The notes under the pieces were generated by a model, which made no database searches, was not told where the DNA came from, and saw nothing but the letters and a program-made list of their open reading frames with translations. This document shows positions 27,297 to 35,633 of a stretch of 64,000 nucleotides of DNA, piece by piece; position 1 is the stretch's first letter, and each line of letters opens with the position of its first letter. The DNA lies in contig NC_019703.1 in the NCBI RefSeq assembly GCF_000317045.1, forward strand, positions 1,228,501-1,292,500. The letters are read 5' to 3'. Both the position numbers and the translations under genes were made by a program. Source of the DNA: Geitlerinema sp. PCC 7407 (GTDB lineage Bacteria > Cyanobacteriota > Cyanobacteriia > PCC-7407).

Positions 27297-27863
27297 ATGC
27301 AACTGGCTTTTTCTCGCCGCTGGGCTCCCCTAGGGGCGATCGCGGCTGGTCTCCTGGCTGCGTCTCTTCCGATGGGGCCTGCTGCGGCTGCTAGCGAAGG
27401 CGACTATCGCCGCTGTGCGTCAAACTTGGTCGAAGCGGGAATCCGTCCTGAGGAGGCGGCGGAGGCTTGCTCGACGGTGCTGCACCCCGAGGATCTCTCG
27501 CGCTGCGTCGATCGCCTGGATGAGCGGACCGAGATTGCGGCGACGGATGCCCTGGCGGCGTGTCGGCGGGTGCGTCGCCCGGTGGAGTTGGCGACCTGCG
27601 TCACCGACATTCGCCAGAAGACCGAAAACGCGGCGGAGCCGCAGGTCCTGGACAACTGCCGCCGCAGCCTTCTGCCCGAGCGCTACGCCAATTGCGTGGT
27701 TGGCTTGACTGAAGGGACGGATTTGGCGGTGAATGTGGCTTTGCAGAGCTGCATTGACGGGCGCGATCGCGTGAATGACTTCTACCCCACCTTTATCCCG
27801 GTGGGCCAGTCTGCGGATCCTTTTGTGCCCTTTACCGCGCCGACTTCGAACCCAACCCCATAG
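27297..27863 (+). CDS. Secreted protein with four cysteine-pair repeats
   Basis: I do not recognise the family. From the ATG at 27297 (GGAG eight to eleven bases upstream) the product has 188 residues. Residues 1-32 are a clear signal peptide (basic start, hydrophobic LGAIAAGLLAASL, then AAAA before SEGDY). The mature part has eight cysteines at 40, 58, 70, 89, 101, 121, 133 and 152, so the spacing alternates 18-20 and exactly 12. This defines four repeats of about 31 residues of the form Cys-Val-x-x-Leu/Ile...Cys-Arg. An 8-Cys helical-hairpin repeat held by disulfides in the periplasm is the simplest reading. The C-terminal 30 residues are rich in Pro, Phe and Thr. It ends at a HIP1-centred terminator. 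Confidence 0.75.
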   Translation: MQLAFSRRWAPLGAIAAGLLAASLPMGPAAAASEGDYRRCASNLVEAGIRPEEAAEACSTVLHPEDLSRCVDRLDERTEIAATDALAACRRVRRPVELATCVTDIRQKTENAAEPQVLDNCRRSLLPERYANCVVGLTEGTDLAVNVALQSCIDGRDRVNDFYPTFIPVGQSADPFVPFTAPTSNPTP

Positions 27864-27877
27864 GCTGGTGGGCGAGC

Positions 27878-27905
27878 GAGCCTGGGGGCGATCGCCCCCA
27901 GGCTC
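27878..27905. terminator. HIP1-centred perfect palindrome terminator
   Basis: GAGCCTGGGGGCGA (27878-27891) is followed at once by its reverse complement TCGCCCCCAGGCTC (27892-27905), so HIP1 forms the tip. TTTGG follows on the plus strand. It lies between the stops of two convergent genes. Confidence 0.7.
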
Positions 27906-27927
27906 TTTGGTGCAGCTCCTTGTTTGC

Positions 27928-30060
27928 CTAGGCCGACACGGGGGATGAATTTTGGTTTTCTGTCGGGATTTCGGTTGCCACATTCACCAGTGCCAGCAGC
28001 GGCCCCATTTGCTCTTGGCCGCTGGCCGACAGGTCGCTGTAGCACAGATAAACGCGCTCCTGCGACCGTCCCAGCAGATCCAGCATTTGACGACGCAGAC
28101 GGTTTTCGTCCCAGAGCGCCTGGTCCACCGGTGTCCAGGCCTGACCGTGCCAGCCCTCCAAAAAGAGGGGCGCCCCAAAAAGACCGGCCCCGCCGGTCAG
28201 CCAGTGCCCAGAACCAACATCCAGCCAAAACTGCCAGCGATGGGCGCAGCGGTTGGCGCTGTACTGATAGATCGTGGCCAGGGTGACAGCGTTGCTGGTG
28301 CCGCTCACCGTGCGCAGCGGATAGGGGTTGGCGGTGATGGTGCCGCCGCGCAGCAGCTGAATAAAGCGCTCCACGGTCTGGGACTGCGGTTCTCGGCTGG
28401 GCGTGTGCTGCTGCAAGCGAGCCTCCACGTCCCAGTAGTGCTGAGCCGTTTCGAGCAGCTCCCGCAAGGCCGCTAGCTGGTCATAGGGCAGGCGGCTCCC
28501 GTTCCACAAAAATCGCTGAATTGCCCGATCAAGCACCGCGACGGGACTGGGCGTCAGGCGCTGGTCCTGCTGTTCATGCTGGTCGTTAATCCACTGGCGA
28601 ATGGCTTCGTAGGCCTGGGTGGCTTGGTAGCCCAGGCGGTCCCAGCGGGGGAAGGTGGTCGCGGCCAGGAGCCGAGGCTGGCTGGGATGGGGCTCAAAGC
28701 AGTAGTCCACCAGTAAGCCAGCCCGTACGGGGTCAATCCCGGCGATCGCCCCGTCCTCGGCGTCGGGCTGGCTGGCGAGGCTCTGGCTCAAGACCACCAG
28801 CATTTCGGCGACGCTGTTGCGATCGACCAGGCGCCCCAGGTCCGGATAAACCAGGGCCAGCAGCGTCAGCAGGGCGCGGGTCATGGGGGCGCTGACCAGG
28901 GGCCGCTGATCGTTGAGGGACTCAACGGCGACATTTTGCTTTTGCAGGATGTTCATCAGGGCGTAGCGGGCGATCGCGTCTAGGCCCGGCCCGATCACTG
29001 CAATGTCCTGGGGACGGGCTTCCCCGGCCTTCACCGCCTGGATAATAAACTCTGCCGTGCGTCGCAGCAGCTGGGCGCGCGAGACCGTTTGCATGGCCAA
29101 AACGGCCTCGGCGGGCAGCTCGGCCACCGCTACCGGATTCTCGGTCAGTGCCACGAAGGTGGAGCCCAGAGACTCCGCGAGACAGGGCTCCGGGCGATCG
29201 CCCAAAGACTCGACTTGGCAGCGCTCTGCCAGGGTTGCTAAGGCATCCGGATCGGCCCCCAGCCCCAAGCGCATACCGCCTTCTGGATTAAACGTAAAAG
29301 CTCCCTCACCGTCGCTGGCAAGAACAGCTTCAAAGAGCGATCGCGCGATCGCCGGGTACTCGTCCACATCGTCCGCCAGCACCTGCCGATAGCGCCGAGC
29401 CAATTGGGCACGATACGTCTCGTCGGGCAGCAGGTAGCGCCAGTACAGCTCACTGCCCAGGCTGTAGGTCAGCAGCCCCCGCTCCAGGCACCAGTTACGC
29501 CAGTGCAGCACCGACTGCCCCATGCACTCCCACAGCGCCTCAGACCCTTCCTGCTCCAGCAGCCCCTGATGCAGCAGCACCGGCACGTCCTCCAGGGGCG
29601 TACAGCTCACCGCCGCCAGCTGCATCAGGTCCAGCGTTCGTCGCACCATCCGGTATTCGCTGACGCCTTCGCGGCGGAGCTGCCCTTCGTCGAGGGCCGG
29701 CCTCCACAGCCGCGTCGCCAGATCTTGCTCTGTTTCGGGGCGCAGACGCAGCGGAAACTGGGTCTGGAGGTCGAGTTTTTGCAGGAGCAGCGGCCAAAAG
29801 AGCGTCACCTCATCGAGCAAAAAGCCCAAAGGCGTCGTGGAGCGAAAGGCGTGACGGCCCCGGGTGGCAGCGCTGAGGCGCTGGGCCAGCTCGATGCGGT
29901 TGTCTCCGTTGGCCGCAAATACCAGAATGCTCGTGGCCAAAGAAGATCCCACGCTGGCAGGCGGCAAGTCCTGCACCCATCGCCGAAATTGCTCAATCAG
30001 CCGCGTGGTTTTGCCGCTGCGGCTAGGACCCTCGATCCACAGAGAGGCTGGTGAAGTCAT
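27928..30060 (-). CDS. Large P-loop protein resembling AddB/UvrD-type recombination helicases
   Basis: About 710 residues from the ATG at 30060; a TTG 24 bases upstream is less likely. Near the N-terminus is a Walker A motif, EGPSRSGKTTRL (about residues 8-18). The next segments (ILVFAANGDNRIELAQRL, then the TTPLGFLLDEVTLFW region) resemble motif Ia and surrounding parts of superfamily 1 helicases. Near the C-terminus, RRQMLDLLGRSQERVYLCYSDL resembles a degenerate motif VI. I see no nuclease motif and no clean Walker B DEx(Q/H), so an active helicase is uncertain. Such proteins are kept in many cyanobacteria, often labelled recombinase. No addA or recC partner is adjacent. Function is inferred only as DNA repair-related. 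Confidence 0.6.
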   Translation of the reverse strand: MTSPASLWIEGPSRSGKTTRLIEQFRRWVQDLPPASVGSSLATSILVFAANGDNRIELAQRLSAATRGRHAFRSTTPLGFLLDEVTLFWPLLLQKLDLQTQFPLRLRPETEQDLATRLWRPALDEGQLRREGVSEYRMVRRTLDLMQLAAVSCTPLEDVPVLLHQGLLEQEGSEALWECMGQSVLHWRNWCLERGLLTYSLGSELYWRYLLPDETYRAQLARRYRQVLADDVDEYPAIARSLFEAVLASDGEGAFTFNPEGGMRLGLGADPDALATLAERCQVESLGDRPEPCLAESLGSTFVALTENPVAVAELPAEAVLAMQTVSRAQLLRRTAEFIIQAVKAGEARPQDIAVIGPGLDAIARYALMNILQKQNVAVESLNDQRPLVSAPMTRALLTLLALVYPDLGRLVDRNSVAEMLVVLSQSLASQPDAEDGAIAGIDPVRAGLLVDYCFEPHPSQPRLLAATTFPRWDRLGYQATQAYEAIRQWINDQHEQQDQRLTPSPVAVLDRAIQRFLWNGSRLPYDQLAALRELLETAQHYWDVEARLQQHTPSREPQSQTVERFIQLLRGGTITANPYPLRTVSGTSNAVTLATIYQYSANRCAHRWQFWLDVGSGHWLTGGAGLFGAPLFLEGWHGQAWTPVDQALWDENRLRRQMLDLLGRSQERVYLCYSDLSASGQEQMGPLLALVNVATEIPTENQNSSPVSA

Positions 30061-30557
30061 GGCTGGATGCCCCCTAGGTGGCAAGAAGGCGGCTGAAGGG
30101 CTGACAGGCGCTTACCCATCGCAGATCGGGCGGTGCCGATGCAGCGGCGGATGGGTGTTGCGAAGAACTTTTAGACAGTCGAAGGAGAATATCACCCGAA
30201 TGGTCGTCTCGGGAGACTCGGGAGAGTTTGTTAAGATACTACATACTTTCCCTTCAAATCAGCATGTACCTCTCCATCTTGTAACCTTGGTTTCCTGCGA
30301 GAGGCGCGATCGCTTTGAGTTTGATGCTCTACGCTTTACGGCAGTCCGCAAGGGCGATGGTTTCTCTGCTTACCCATCTTGGCCCTTGATTTTGGATTTG
30401 CTCTTTTTCTAACGGCGATCGCCCGCTCGATGGTTTTTCGACCCCCGAGGGTCCCTTTATTTCCTGTTCAACCCTTTACTCAAACTGCCTAATCTCTTCG
30501 TAGTTTTGCGGTTTGGGTCCCATCAACTTACGTGCTTGATCCACGGTAGTCATAACG
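30061..30557. other. Divergent spacer with a terminator-like hairpin
   Basis: No gene is seen in 497 bases. At 30440-30453 GACCC pairs with GGGTC around CCGA, followed by CCTTTATTT; it would terminate plus-strand transcription although no gene ends here. The stretch after it, up to pxcA, is T- and C-rich with no clear promoter boxes. Confidence 0.4.
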
Positions 30558-31958
30558 ATGTCTGCTTCTAAAAGATTCAAGGGATACTTGAGTGCTGCCC
30601 GTCAGTGGTTTTTCCGCACTCCGGAAAGAGCCCTCGATCAGGCCTATGACGCGGCGCTCATGATTAAGGCGATCGAGGATGAGCACTTTGACGGCCAGCC
30701 CATTGCACCTCGCGTCAAGTCTCACGGTGATAATGTCGATGCTTATTTTCAGGCAGAGTTGCGCAAATGCCTGAGCACTGCCCGAGTCCGGCTGGCGGAG
30801 TTTCGCGCCAGCCGCTTGTTTATCAACCTTTCGGAAAATGCGCCCACATCGATGGGCCGCACCGGTGCCGTACCGCCGCCAGAGGGCTGGTTTGCTGAGC
30901 GATCGCGCGATCGCCCCGCCATCATTCTCGAAAAGCTCCAGTTCATCGATGGCGTTCTGGACCGCTACAGCAGCGCCAAAATCATGACCGTCGAAACCCG
31001 GGCCGCGGGCAAGGACGACCCTGCGTCCCGCTCTCTCGTGCCGGTTTCGACCTCGATCCAGCTGGGAGCGGACCAGTCCGTCAGCTCCTATGGCGTAGCG
31101 CCCACCCAGCGAGACTCGGCCTCTGGCCAGGGCGATCGCAACGGCGGCGTCTCCAGCAAAACCAGCTTTTTGCCCCGCTCGATTTTGCGCACCATCAACC
31201 GCCTGCGCCGCGAGCTCAATCCCCAGGCCGAGGCCGAAGTGGTTCAGAGCTTCCGCAGCTCCAAAGCCAAAACCATCATCTCTTTTCGCTTTGTGCTGTT
31301 GATTGTGCTGGTGCCGCTGCTCACCCAGCAGATTGCCAAAAACTTCTTTGTTGGGCCCCTTGTCGATCAGCTGCGGCCCCCCGAAGAGCAGGTTCTGTTT
31401 CTCAATCCCCAAATGGAAGCGGAGGCCCTCGAAGAACTCAAGTCCTATGAAGAGAGCCTGCGCTTTTCCTCACTGATTGCTGGGCTGACCAAGGCTCCGA
31501 AACTGACCGACATTCAGATTGAAGAAAGCCTAGAGGAAAAAGCCATCGAGATTGCAGAGTCTTTCCGTACTCGCAGCTCTAGCGCCATCAAAAATGTCTT
31601 TGCGGACCTGCTGTCCATTGCCTCCTTCGTGGTGGTGGTGATGTCAAGCCAGCGAGAAATCGCCATTGTCAAATCCTTCATGGATGACATCGTCTACGGC
31701 TTGAGCGACAGCGCCAAAGCATTCATCATCATTTTGTTTACCGACATTTTTGTGGGCTTCCATTCTCCCCACGGCTGGGAAGTCATCCTGGAAGGCCTGT
31801 CACGTCACCTAGGTTTGCCAGAAAGTCACGAGTTTATCTTTCTGTTTATTGCGACCTTCCCAGTGATTTTGGACACCATTTTCAAATACTGGATTTTCCG
31901 CTACCTCAACCGGATTTCGCCCTCTGCGGTTGCGACCTACCGCAACATGAACGAGTAG
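30558..31958 (+). CDS. pxcA: Proton extrusion protein PxcA (CemA/CotA family)
   Basis: A 466-residue membrane protein. The hydrophilic N-terminal 240 residues are charged, starting with KRFKGYLSAARQWFFRTPERALDQAY, typical of cyanobacterial PxcA. The C-terminal half matches chloroplast CemA and has about four transmembrane helices, including FRFVLLIVLVPLLTQQI (near 250), a stretch ending SIASFVVVVM, AFIIILFTDIFVGFHSPHGW, and FIFLFIATFPVILDTIFKYW near the end. In Synechocystis it is needed for light-induced, Na+-dependent proton extrusion and acid tolerance. The ATG at 30558 matches the family start. It converges on the acetyltransferase gene. Confidence 0.94.
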   Translation: MSASKRFKGYLSAARQWFFRTPERALDQAYDAALMIKAIEDEHFDGQPIAPRVKSHGDNVDAYFQAELRKCLSTARVRLAEFRASRLFINLSENAPTSMGRTGAVPPPEGWFAERSRDRPAIILEKLQFIDGVLDRYSSAKIMTVETRAAGKDDPASRSLVPVSTSIQLGADQSVSSYGVAPTQRDSASGQGDRNGGVSSKTSFLPRSILRTINRLRRELNPQAEAEVVQSFRSSKAKTIISFRFVLLIVLVPLLTQQIAKNFFVGPLVDQLRPPEEQVLFLNPQMEAEALEELKSYEESLRFSSLIAGLTKAPKLTDIQIEESLEEKAIEIAESFRTRSSSAIKNVFADLLSIASFVVVVMSSQREIAIVKSFMDDIVYGLSDSAKAFIIILFTDIFVGFHSPHGWEVILEGLSRHLGLPESHEFIFLFIATFPVILDTIFKYWIFRYLNRISPSAVATYRNMNE

Positions 31959-31970
31959 GGCGATCGCCCT
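31957..31970. terminator. HIP1-centred palindrome after pxcA
   Basis: AGGGCGATCGCCCT is a perfect 14-base palindrome overlapping the pxcA stop, in the 25-base gap between two convergent genes. CTCGGGCTCTTCC follows. It probably contributes to termination but lacks a T run. Confidence 0.35.
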
Positions 31971-31983
31971 CTCGGGCTCTTCC

Positions 31984-32610
31984 CTAGGCGTCGGAGCCTG
32001 CGGACCGCGATCGCGGATAGCGCGGCTCACAGGGAGAGCCCAGACACACATACCCCGCCGGCAGATCGCCAAAAACGCTGCTGCGAGCCCCCACCAGCGC
32101 ATTGGCCCCGATCCAGACCCCCGGACCCACAAAGCAATCTGCCGCCACCCAAACCCCATTCCCAATGCGAATGGGGTTTGTTTTGAGACCAAAGGCGCGA
32201 TCGCCCGGCTCGTGGCTGCCGGTGCACAGATAGCTGTTTTGGGAAATCACGCACTGCTGCCCCACCTGAATTTCGTCCAGGCTGTAGAACACCACATCGT
32301 CCCCAATCCAGCTGTAGTCGCCGATGGTGACCTTCCAGGGATAGGTGAAGCGGGCCGTCGGCCGAATCAAGACGCCCTGGCCAATCCGAGCGCCGAACAG
32401 CCGCAGCAACCCCACCCGCAGCTGGCTTAGGGGTTGGGGCGTCAGGGGAAACACCACCGCCTGCACCAGCCACCACAGCAAGATCAGCCACCCAGGGCGT
32501 CCCCGCTGAAACCAGGACTGGTCGTAGCGCCGCAAGTCGACCCAGGGCTCAAGATCCAGCGCTGGGCGATCGCCTTTGGGCATCGGGGAAGGAGAAGTCT
32601 CGGCGTCCAT
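31984..32610 (-). CDS. WcaF-type hexapeptide acetyltransferase (HpsU-like)
   Basis: A 208-residue O-acetyltransferase. The N-terminus carries a membrane-associated hydrophobic segment (WLILLWWLVQAVVFPLTPQP). The rest is a left-handed beta-helix of hexapeptide repeats with the family motifs ARIGQGVLIRPTARFTYPWK, GDYSWIGDDVVFYSLD and GNGVWVAADCFVGPGVWIG; the catalytic histidine is in CTGSHEP. WcaF enzymes acetylate sugars of colanic-acid-like exopolysaccharide; the filamentous cyanobacterial version is called HpsU. Its start is only five bases after the stop of the adjacent glycosyltransferase gene, so the two are surely co-transcribed. Confidence 0.85.
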   Translation of the reverse strand: MDAETSPSPMPKGDRPALDLEPWVDLRRYDQSWFQRGRPGWLILLWWLVQAVVFPLTPQPLSQLRVGLLRLFGARIGQGVLIRPTARFTYPWKVTIGDYSWIGDDVVFYSLDEIQVGQQCVISQNSYLCTGSHEPGDRAFGLKTNPIRIGNGVWVAADCFVGPGVWIGANALVGARSSVFGDLPAGYVCLGSPCEPRYPRSRSAGSDA

Positions 32611-32615
32611 CAGCC

Positions 32616-33575
32616 CTACTCAGCGTGAGTCACGGTCTGGGGCGGAGCAGGGGGCTGTGGGGAAGCGGTCGGCGTCACATTGAGCTGCCCACCAAACTTT
32701 TGGAGCTCGTAGAGCTTGACCCCGATCTGGTATTCGTACTGGCTCAGCAAGCGGCCGTACATATAGCCCGCTCGCCCATCCAAGAAGCCGAGGCGCAAGA
32801 TGTAAAAAAGCACAAAGCGCAGCAGCGGCTTGAAGGGAAGGCGGACCCAAATCTTCTTGAGAAATCGCTTGCGCTGTACCGAGTCCCCAAACAAGTTGGC
32901 CCCAATGGTTCCCTGCTCGCCCATGCCGTGGAGCAGGTTGTAATAGACGCGGGCTTCCCAGTTGGAGTAGCGGTTGTGCCGCTCCAGCCAGTGGAAAATG
33001 TCGCGAAAATCAATGTGGAGCATGTCTTCTTTGAGATAGCCCACGGGCCCGTCGAGAATGACGTGCTCGTGGACCTCGTTGTCGCCGGTGTTGCGAATCT
33101 CTTCGGTGTTGAGATTTTCGTAGCGCCCGAGGCGATGGCGAAACAGGCGCAGGTTCCAGTCGGGATACTTGCCGCCGTGGCGAATCCACTTGCCTAGGAA
33201 GAAGACGCGCCGGTTGAGATAGAAGCCGCTGTGCTCGGGATGGGCGATCGCCTCCGCAATTTCGTCCCACAGCTCGGGAGTGATGCGCTCGTCGCAGTCG
33301 ACGATCAGCACCCACTCATTGCGGAAGGGCAGATTGTCTAGAGACCAGTTTTTCTTTTTGGGCCAGCGACCGTTGAAGTGAAACTGCACCACCTGAGCGC
33401 CGTAGCTCTCAGCGATTTCTACGGAGCGATCGCTGCTTTGGGAGTCCACCACAAACACCTCATCCGCTCGCTCGACGCTGCTAAGACAAGCGGGCAGGTT
33501 GGCTTCCTCGTTCTTGGCTGGAATCAGGACGGAGACGGGGATTTTATGCATGGTGGCAGTGAGGTTGGAAGACAT
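32616..33575 (-). CDS. Family 2 glycosyltransferase (WaaE/KdtX type)
   Basis: About 319 residues. The N-terminal GT-A fold shows IPVSVLIPAKNEEANLPACL, the ADEVFVVDSQSSDRS strand, and the metal-binding motif VLIVDCDERITPEL. The WPKKKNWSLDNLPF stretch and FLGKWIRHGGKYPDWNLRLFR are typical of the WaaE/KdtX subgroup that decorates lipopolysaccharide or exopolysaccharide. Two ATG codons (33575 and 33551) are possible; I took the first. It sits in the middle of a three-gene minus-strand cluster (gaps of 37 and 5 bases), so it probably works on the same polymer as its neighbours. The sugar transferred is unknown. Confidence 0.87.
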   Translation of the reverse strand: MSSNLTATMHKIPVSVLIPAKNEEANLPACLSSVERADEVFVVDSQSSDRSVEIAESYGAQVVQFHFNGRWPKKKNWSLDNLPFRNEWVLIVDCDERITPELWDEIAEAIAHPEHSGFYLNRRVFFLGKWIRHGGKYPDWNLRLFRHRLGRYENLNTEEIRNTGDNEVHEHVILDGPVGYLKEDMLHIDFRDIFHWLERHNRYSNWEARVYYNLLHGMGEQGTIGANLFGDSVQRKRFLKKIWVRLPFKPLLRFVLFYILRLGFLDGRAGYMYGRLLSQYEYQIGVKLYELQKFGGQLNVTPTASPQPPAPPQTVTHAE

Positions 33576-33612
33576 CAGCAAGAGGGGCGATCGCCCAGGG
33601 CAACAAGACGGA

Positions 33613-34554
33613 TCAAGAGCGCTTGGCCAGCTTTGGCCCAAAAACCAGGCCCTTGATCACGGCAGTCAAATAGCCAATTTGGCCATAGGCATAGACGAGA
33701 TTGTCGAACTGCTGAGCCGGGTCGCCCATGTACTTGAGGGATTTGTATAGCCCCCGAACGATGCGTTCACCGCCGCGCCGGAGCTGACCGGGACCTGTGC
33801 GCTGGGCGAGCAGCTCGCGGTTGTACTCGCTGATGCCCTGCCACCATCCTCGCTGAAAAAACCAGGCGCGGGTCGTGCGATCGGGGGAAACCCGGTGCTT
33901 GACGTGGGCAGCGGGTAGATAGGCAACCTGCCAGCCCGCCTTGAGCACCAGCTCCGTCATAAAGAGCTCGCCATTGGACAGCAGGTTTTTGCCCACGCGA
34001 TCGAGGTTTGGGCTGAAGCTGCCCACGTCTTCAAAGGCCCGCCGCCGAATGGCGTAGTTGAGGCCGCGCGGCGTCTGGCCGGGGTCAGTGATGGCGCGGA
34101 CCTCGGGACCGAGATCGTAGGCGCCCAGGTTACCCGCTAGGCCCGGGGACAGCCAGGACGGCTCCGAAAAACCTTCGGGCCAGATCAGCGTGACCTTGCC
34201 TCCGGCGACGCCGAGCTTGTCGTTGGTGCTGAAAGCGTCCCAAAGCGTCTGGAGCCACTGGGGCGTGGCGATCGCATCATCGTCGAAGTAAGCAATAATG
34301 GGCGCTTGCGTTTCTTGGACGCCGCGGTTGCGAGCCACGTTCAGGCCCAGCACGGGCTCGTGAACATAGCGCAGACGGGGATTGTCAGGAATGCGGGCCT
34401 CGACGACCTCACGGGTGCGATCGGTAGAAGCATTGTCGATGACCACAATCTCAAAGTCAGCAAAGACCTGGGTGCTGAGGCTATCGATGGCATCACCGAG
34501 GTACATGTCTCGGTTGTGGGTGCAGATAACGACGGAGATCCGGGGGTCTGACAT
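33613..34554 (-). CDS. Family 2 glycosyltransferase (HpsE-like)
   Basis: A 313-residue enzyme with the GT2 opening ISVVICTHNRDMYLGDAIDSL, the VVIDNASTDRTREVV strand and the nucleotide-sugar and metal-binding AYFDDDAIATPQWL. GLNYAIRRRAF and the NGELFMTELVLKAGW acidic region provide the acceptor and base side. The C-terminal KHRVSPDRTTRAWFFQRGWWQGISEYN is characteristic of the group named HpsE in hormogonium polysaccharide clusters; that subgroup name is from memory. It is the first gene of the cluster, with no promoter that I can identify in the 188 bases upstream. Confidence 0.85.
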   Translation of the reverse strand: MSDPRISVVICTHNRDMYLGDAIDSLSTQVFADFEIVVIDNASTDRTREVVEARIPDNPRLRYVHEPVLGLNVARNRGVQETQAPIIAYFDDDAIATPQWLQTLWDAFSTNDKLGVAGGKVTLIWPEGFSEPSWLSPGLAGNLGAYDLGPEVRAITDPGQTPRGLNYAIRRRAFEDVGSFSPNLDRVGKNLLSNGELFMTELVLKAGWQVAYLPAAHVKHRVSPDRTTRAWFFQRGWWQGISEYNRELLAQRTGPGQLRRGGERIVRGLYKSLKYMGDPAQQFDNLVYAYGQIGYLTAVIKGLVFGPKLAKRS

Positions 34555-34742
34555 ACGTCCAGCTCTATCTAGGGAAGCCGACCGGAGGGTGGCTTTTCGT
34601 TGCTCTCCTTATTTAGCCCATAAACCTCCGGAAACCCCCATCAAATTTCCATGAAGAAACAGCCGATCGCTGTTTCTGGGTTTCTCCGCGCGAAAATCGG
34701 CGTGTCGGCTGTCTGATGTGAAGGGTGCTCTGGCTAGGGCGG

Positions 34743-35633
34743 CTAGTTGCGGCTGGGCTGCGCCTCTCGCCCAAAGAGCTGGGGAGCGATCGCCTCTGAG
34801 GGCTTGAACTGTACATCAGCGCTCCCCTGGATGTAGCTGTGGAGCATCACCAGGGTCTCGGCGAGCTGGTTGAGGCGATTTTCCAAAGTTTGCTTTTGGG
34901 CCAGGAGCTGGCGCAGCTTTTGGTGGCGGGCGATCGCCAGACTGACGCTCGGCAGCTGCTCAATCGGGCAGTGCTTCGCCCAGATCTTGCCATCTTCGTC
35001 TAGGCCACACAGCCGATACGTCGTCTGTGGCGTATCAGGAATCTGCGAAGGCGGTAAGTTGACCTTGTTGAGATAGCTGCGCACCCGGTCCAGATCGGCC
35101 TGACTCAAAGGCTGAGAACCTTCGGCGTCGGACTCGAGCCAGCCATCCACGATCGGCCCCTCCAAATAAAGCGCCTGAATTTGGTCGAGGGTGCTTTGCA
35201 GCTGAGACTGCCAGCCCGCCACGATGGCCTCCATTTCGTGGAGTAGGTTCATCGCCAGGGCCGGGTTGGCGCCGTGGCGATGGCTGCTGAAGCTCGTCGG
35301 CTTGACTTTGGGCAGAGAAGGCGCTTTTGCGGCCTGGCTATCGACCGGAAAGGGCTCCACCGTTGTCTCAGAAGCGGGCGATCGCCGAGAAGCACTAACG
35401 GTAAAAGAAGGCGTTGACTCCCCGCGATGGCCCGGCGATCGCGGCGCTGTATCCGGCACAGGGGTTGCAGAGACTGTCACCGTCAAGGGATCTCGGCCAG
35501 CGGCAGGTGCGTCCCCCACGGAAGGAGGACCCCCAACTGCAAAAGACGGCATGCTAGGGCCAGAGGGGCCAGAAGCACTCTGAGACGCTAGCTGATTTAA
35601 TGTTGCTTCGATCCGCTTGAGATTTGGATTCAT
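34743..35633 (-). CDS. Low-complexity coiled-coil protein of unknown function
   Basis: I do not recognise a family. About 296 residues from the ATG at 35633, with a strong GGGAGG site before it; the open frame extends further upstream but looks non-coding. Residues 1-135 are rich in Ser, Pro, Gly and Thr with no predicted fold. The C-terminal 160 residues are helical: NLLHEMEAIVAGWQSQLQST and then a heptad-like ARHQKLRQLLAQKQTLENRL run, with TTYRLCGLDEDGKIWAKHCP in between, which looks like a small beta-rich insert. No signal or membrane segment is seen. It lies upstream of the polysaccharide genes on the same strand but 188 bases away, so a link is possible, not shown. Confidence 0.65.
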   Translation of the reverse strand: MNPNLKRIEATLNQLASQSASGPSGPSMPSFAVGGPPSVGDAPAAGRDPLTVTVSATPVPDTAPRSPGHRGESTPSFTVSASRRSPASETTVEPFPVDSQAAKAPSLPKVKPTSFSSHRHGANPALAMNLLHEMEAIVAGWQSQLQSTLDQIQALYLEGPIVDGWLESDAEGSQPLSQADLDRVRSYLNKVNLPPSQIPDTPQTTYRLCGLDEDGKIWAKHCPIEQLPSVSLAIARHQKLRQLLAQKQTLENRLNQLAETLVMLHSYIQGSADVQFKPSEAIAPQLFGREAQPSRN

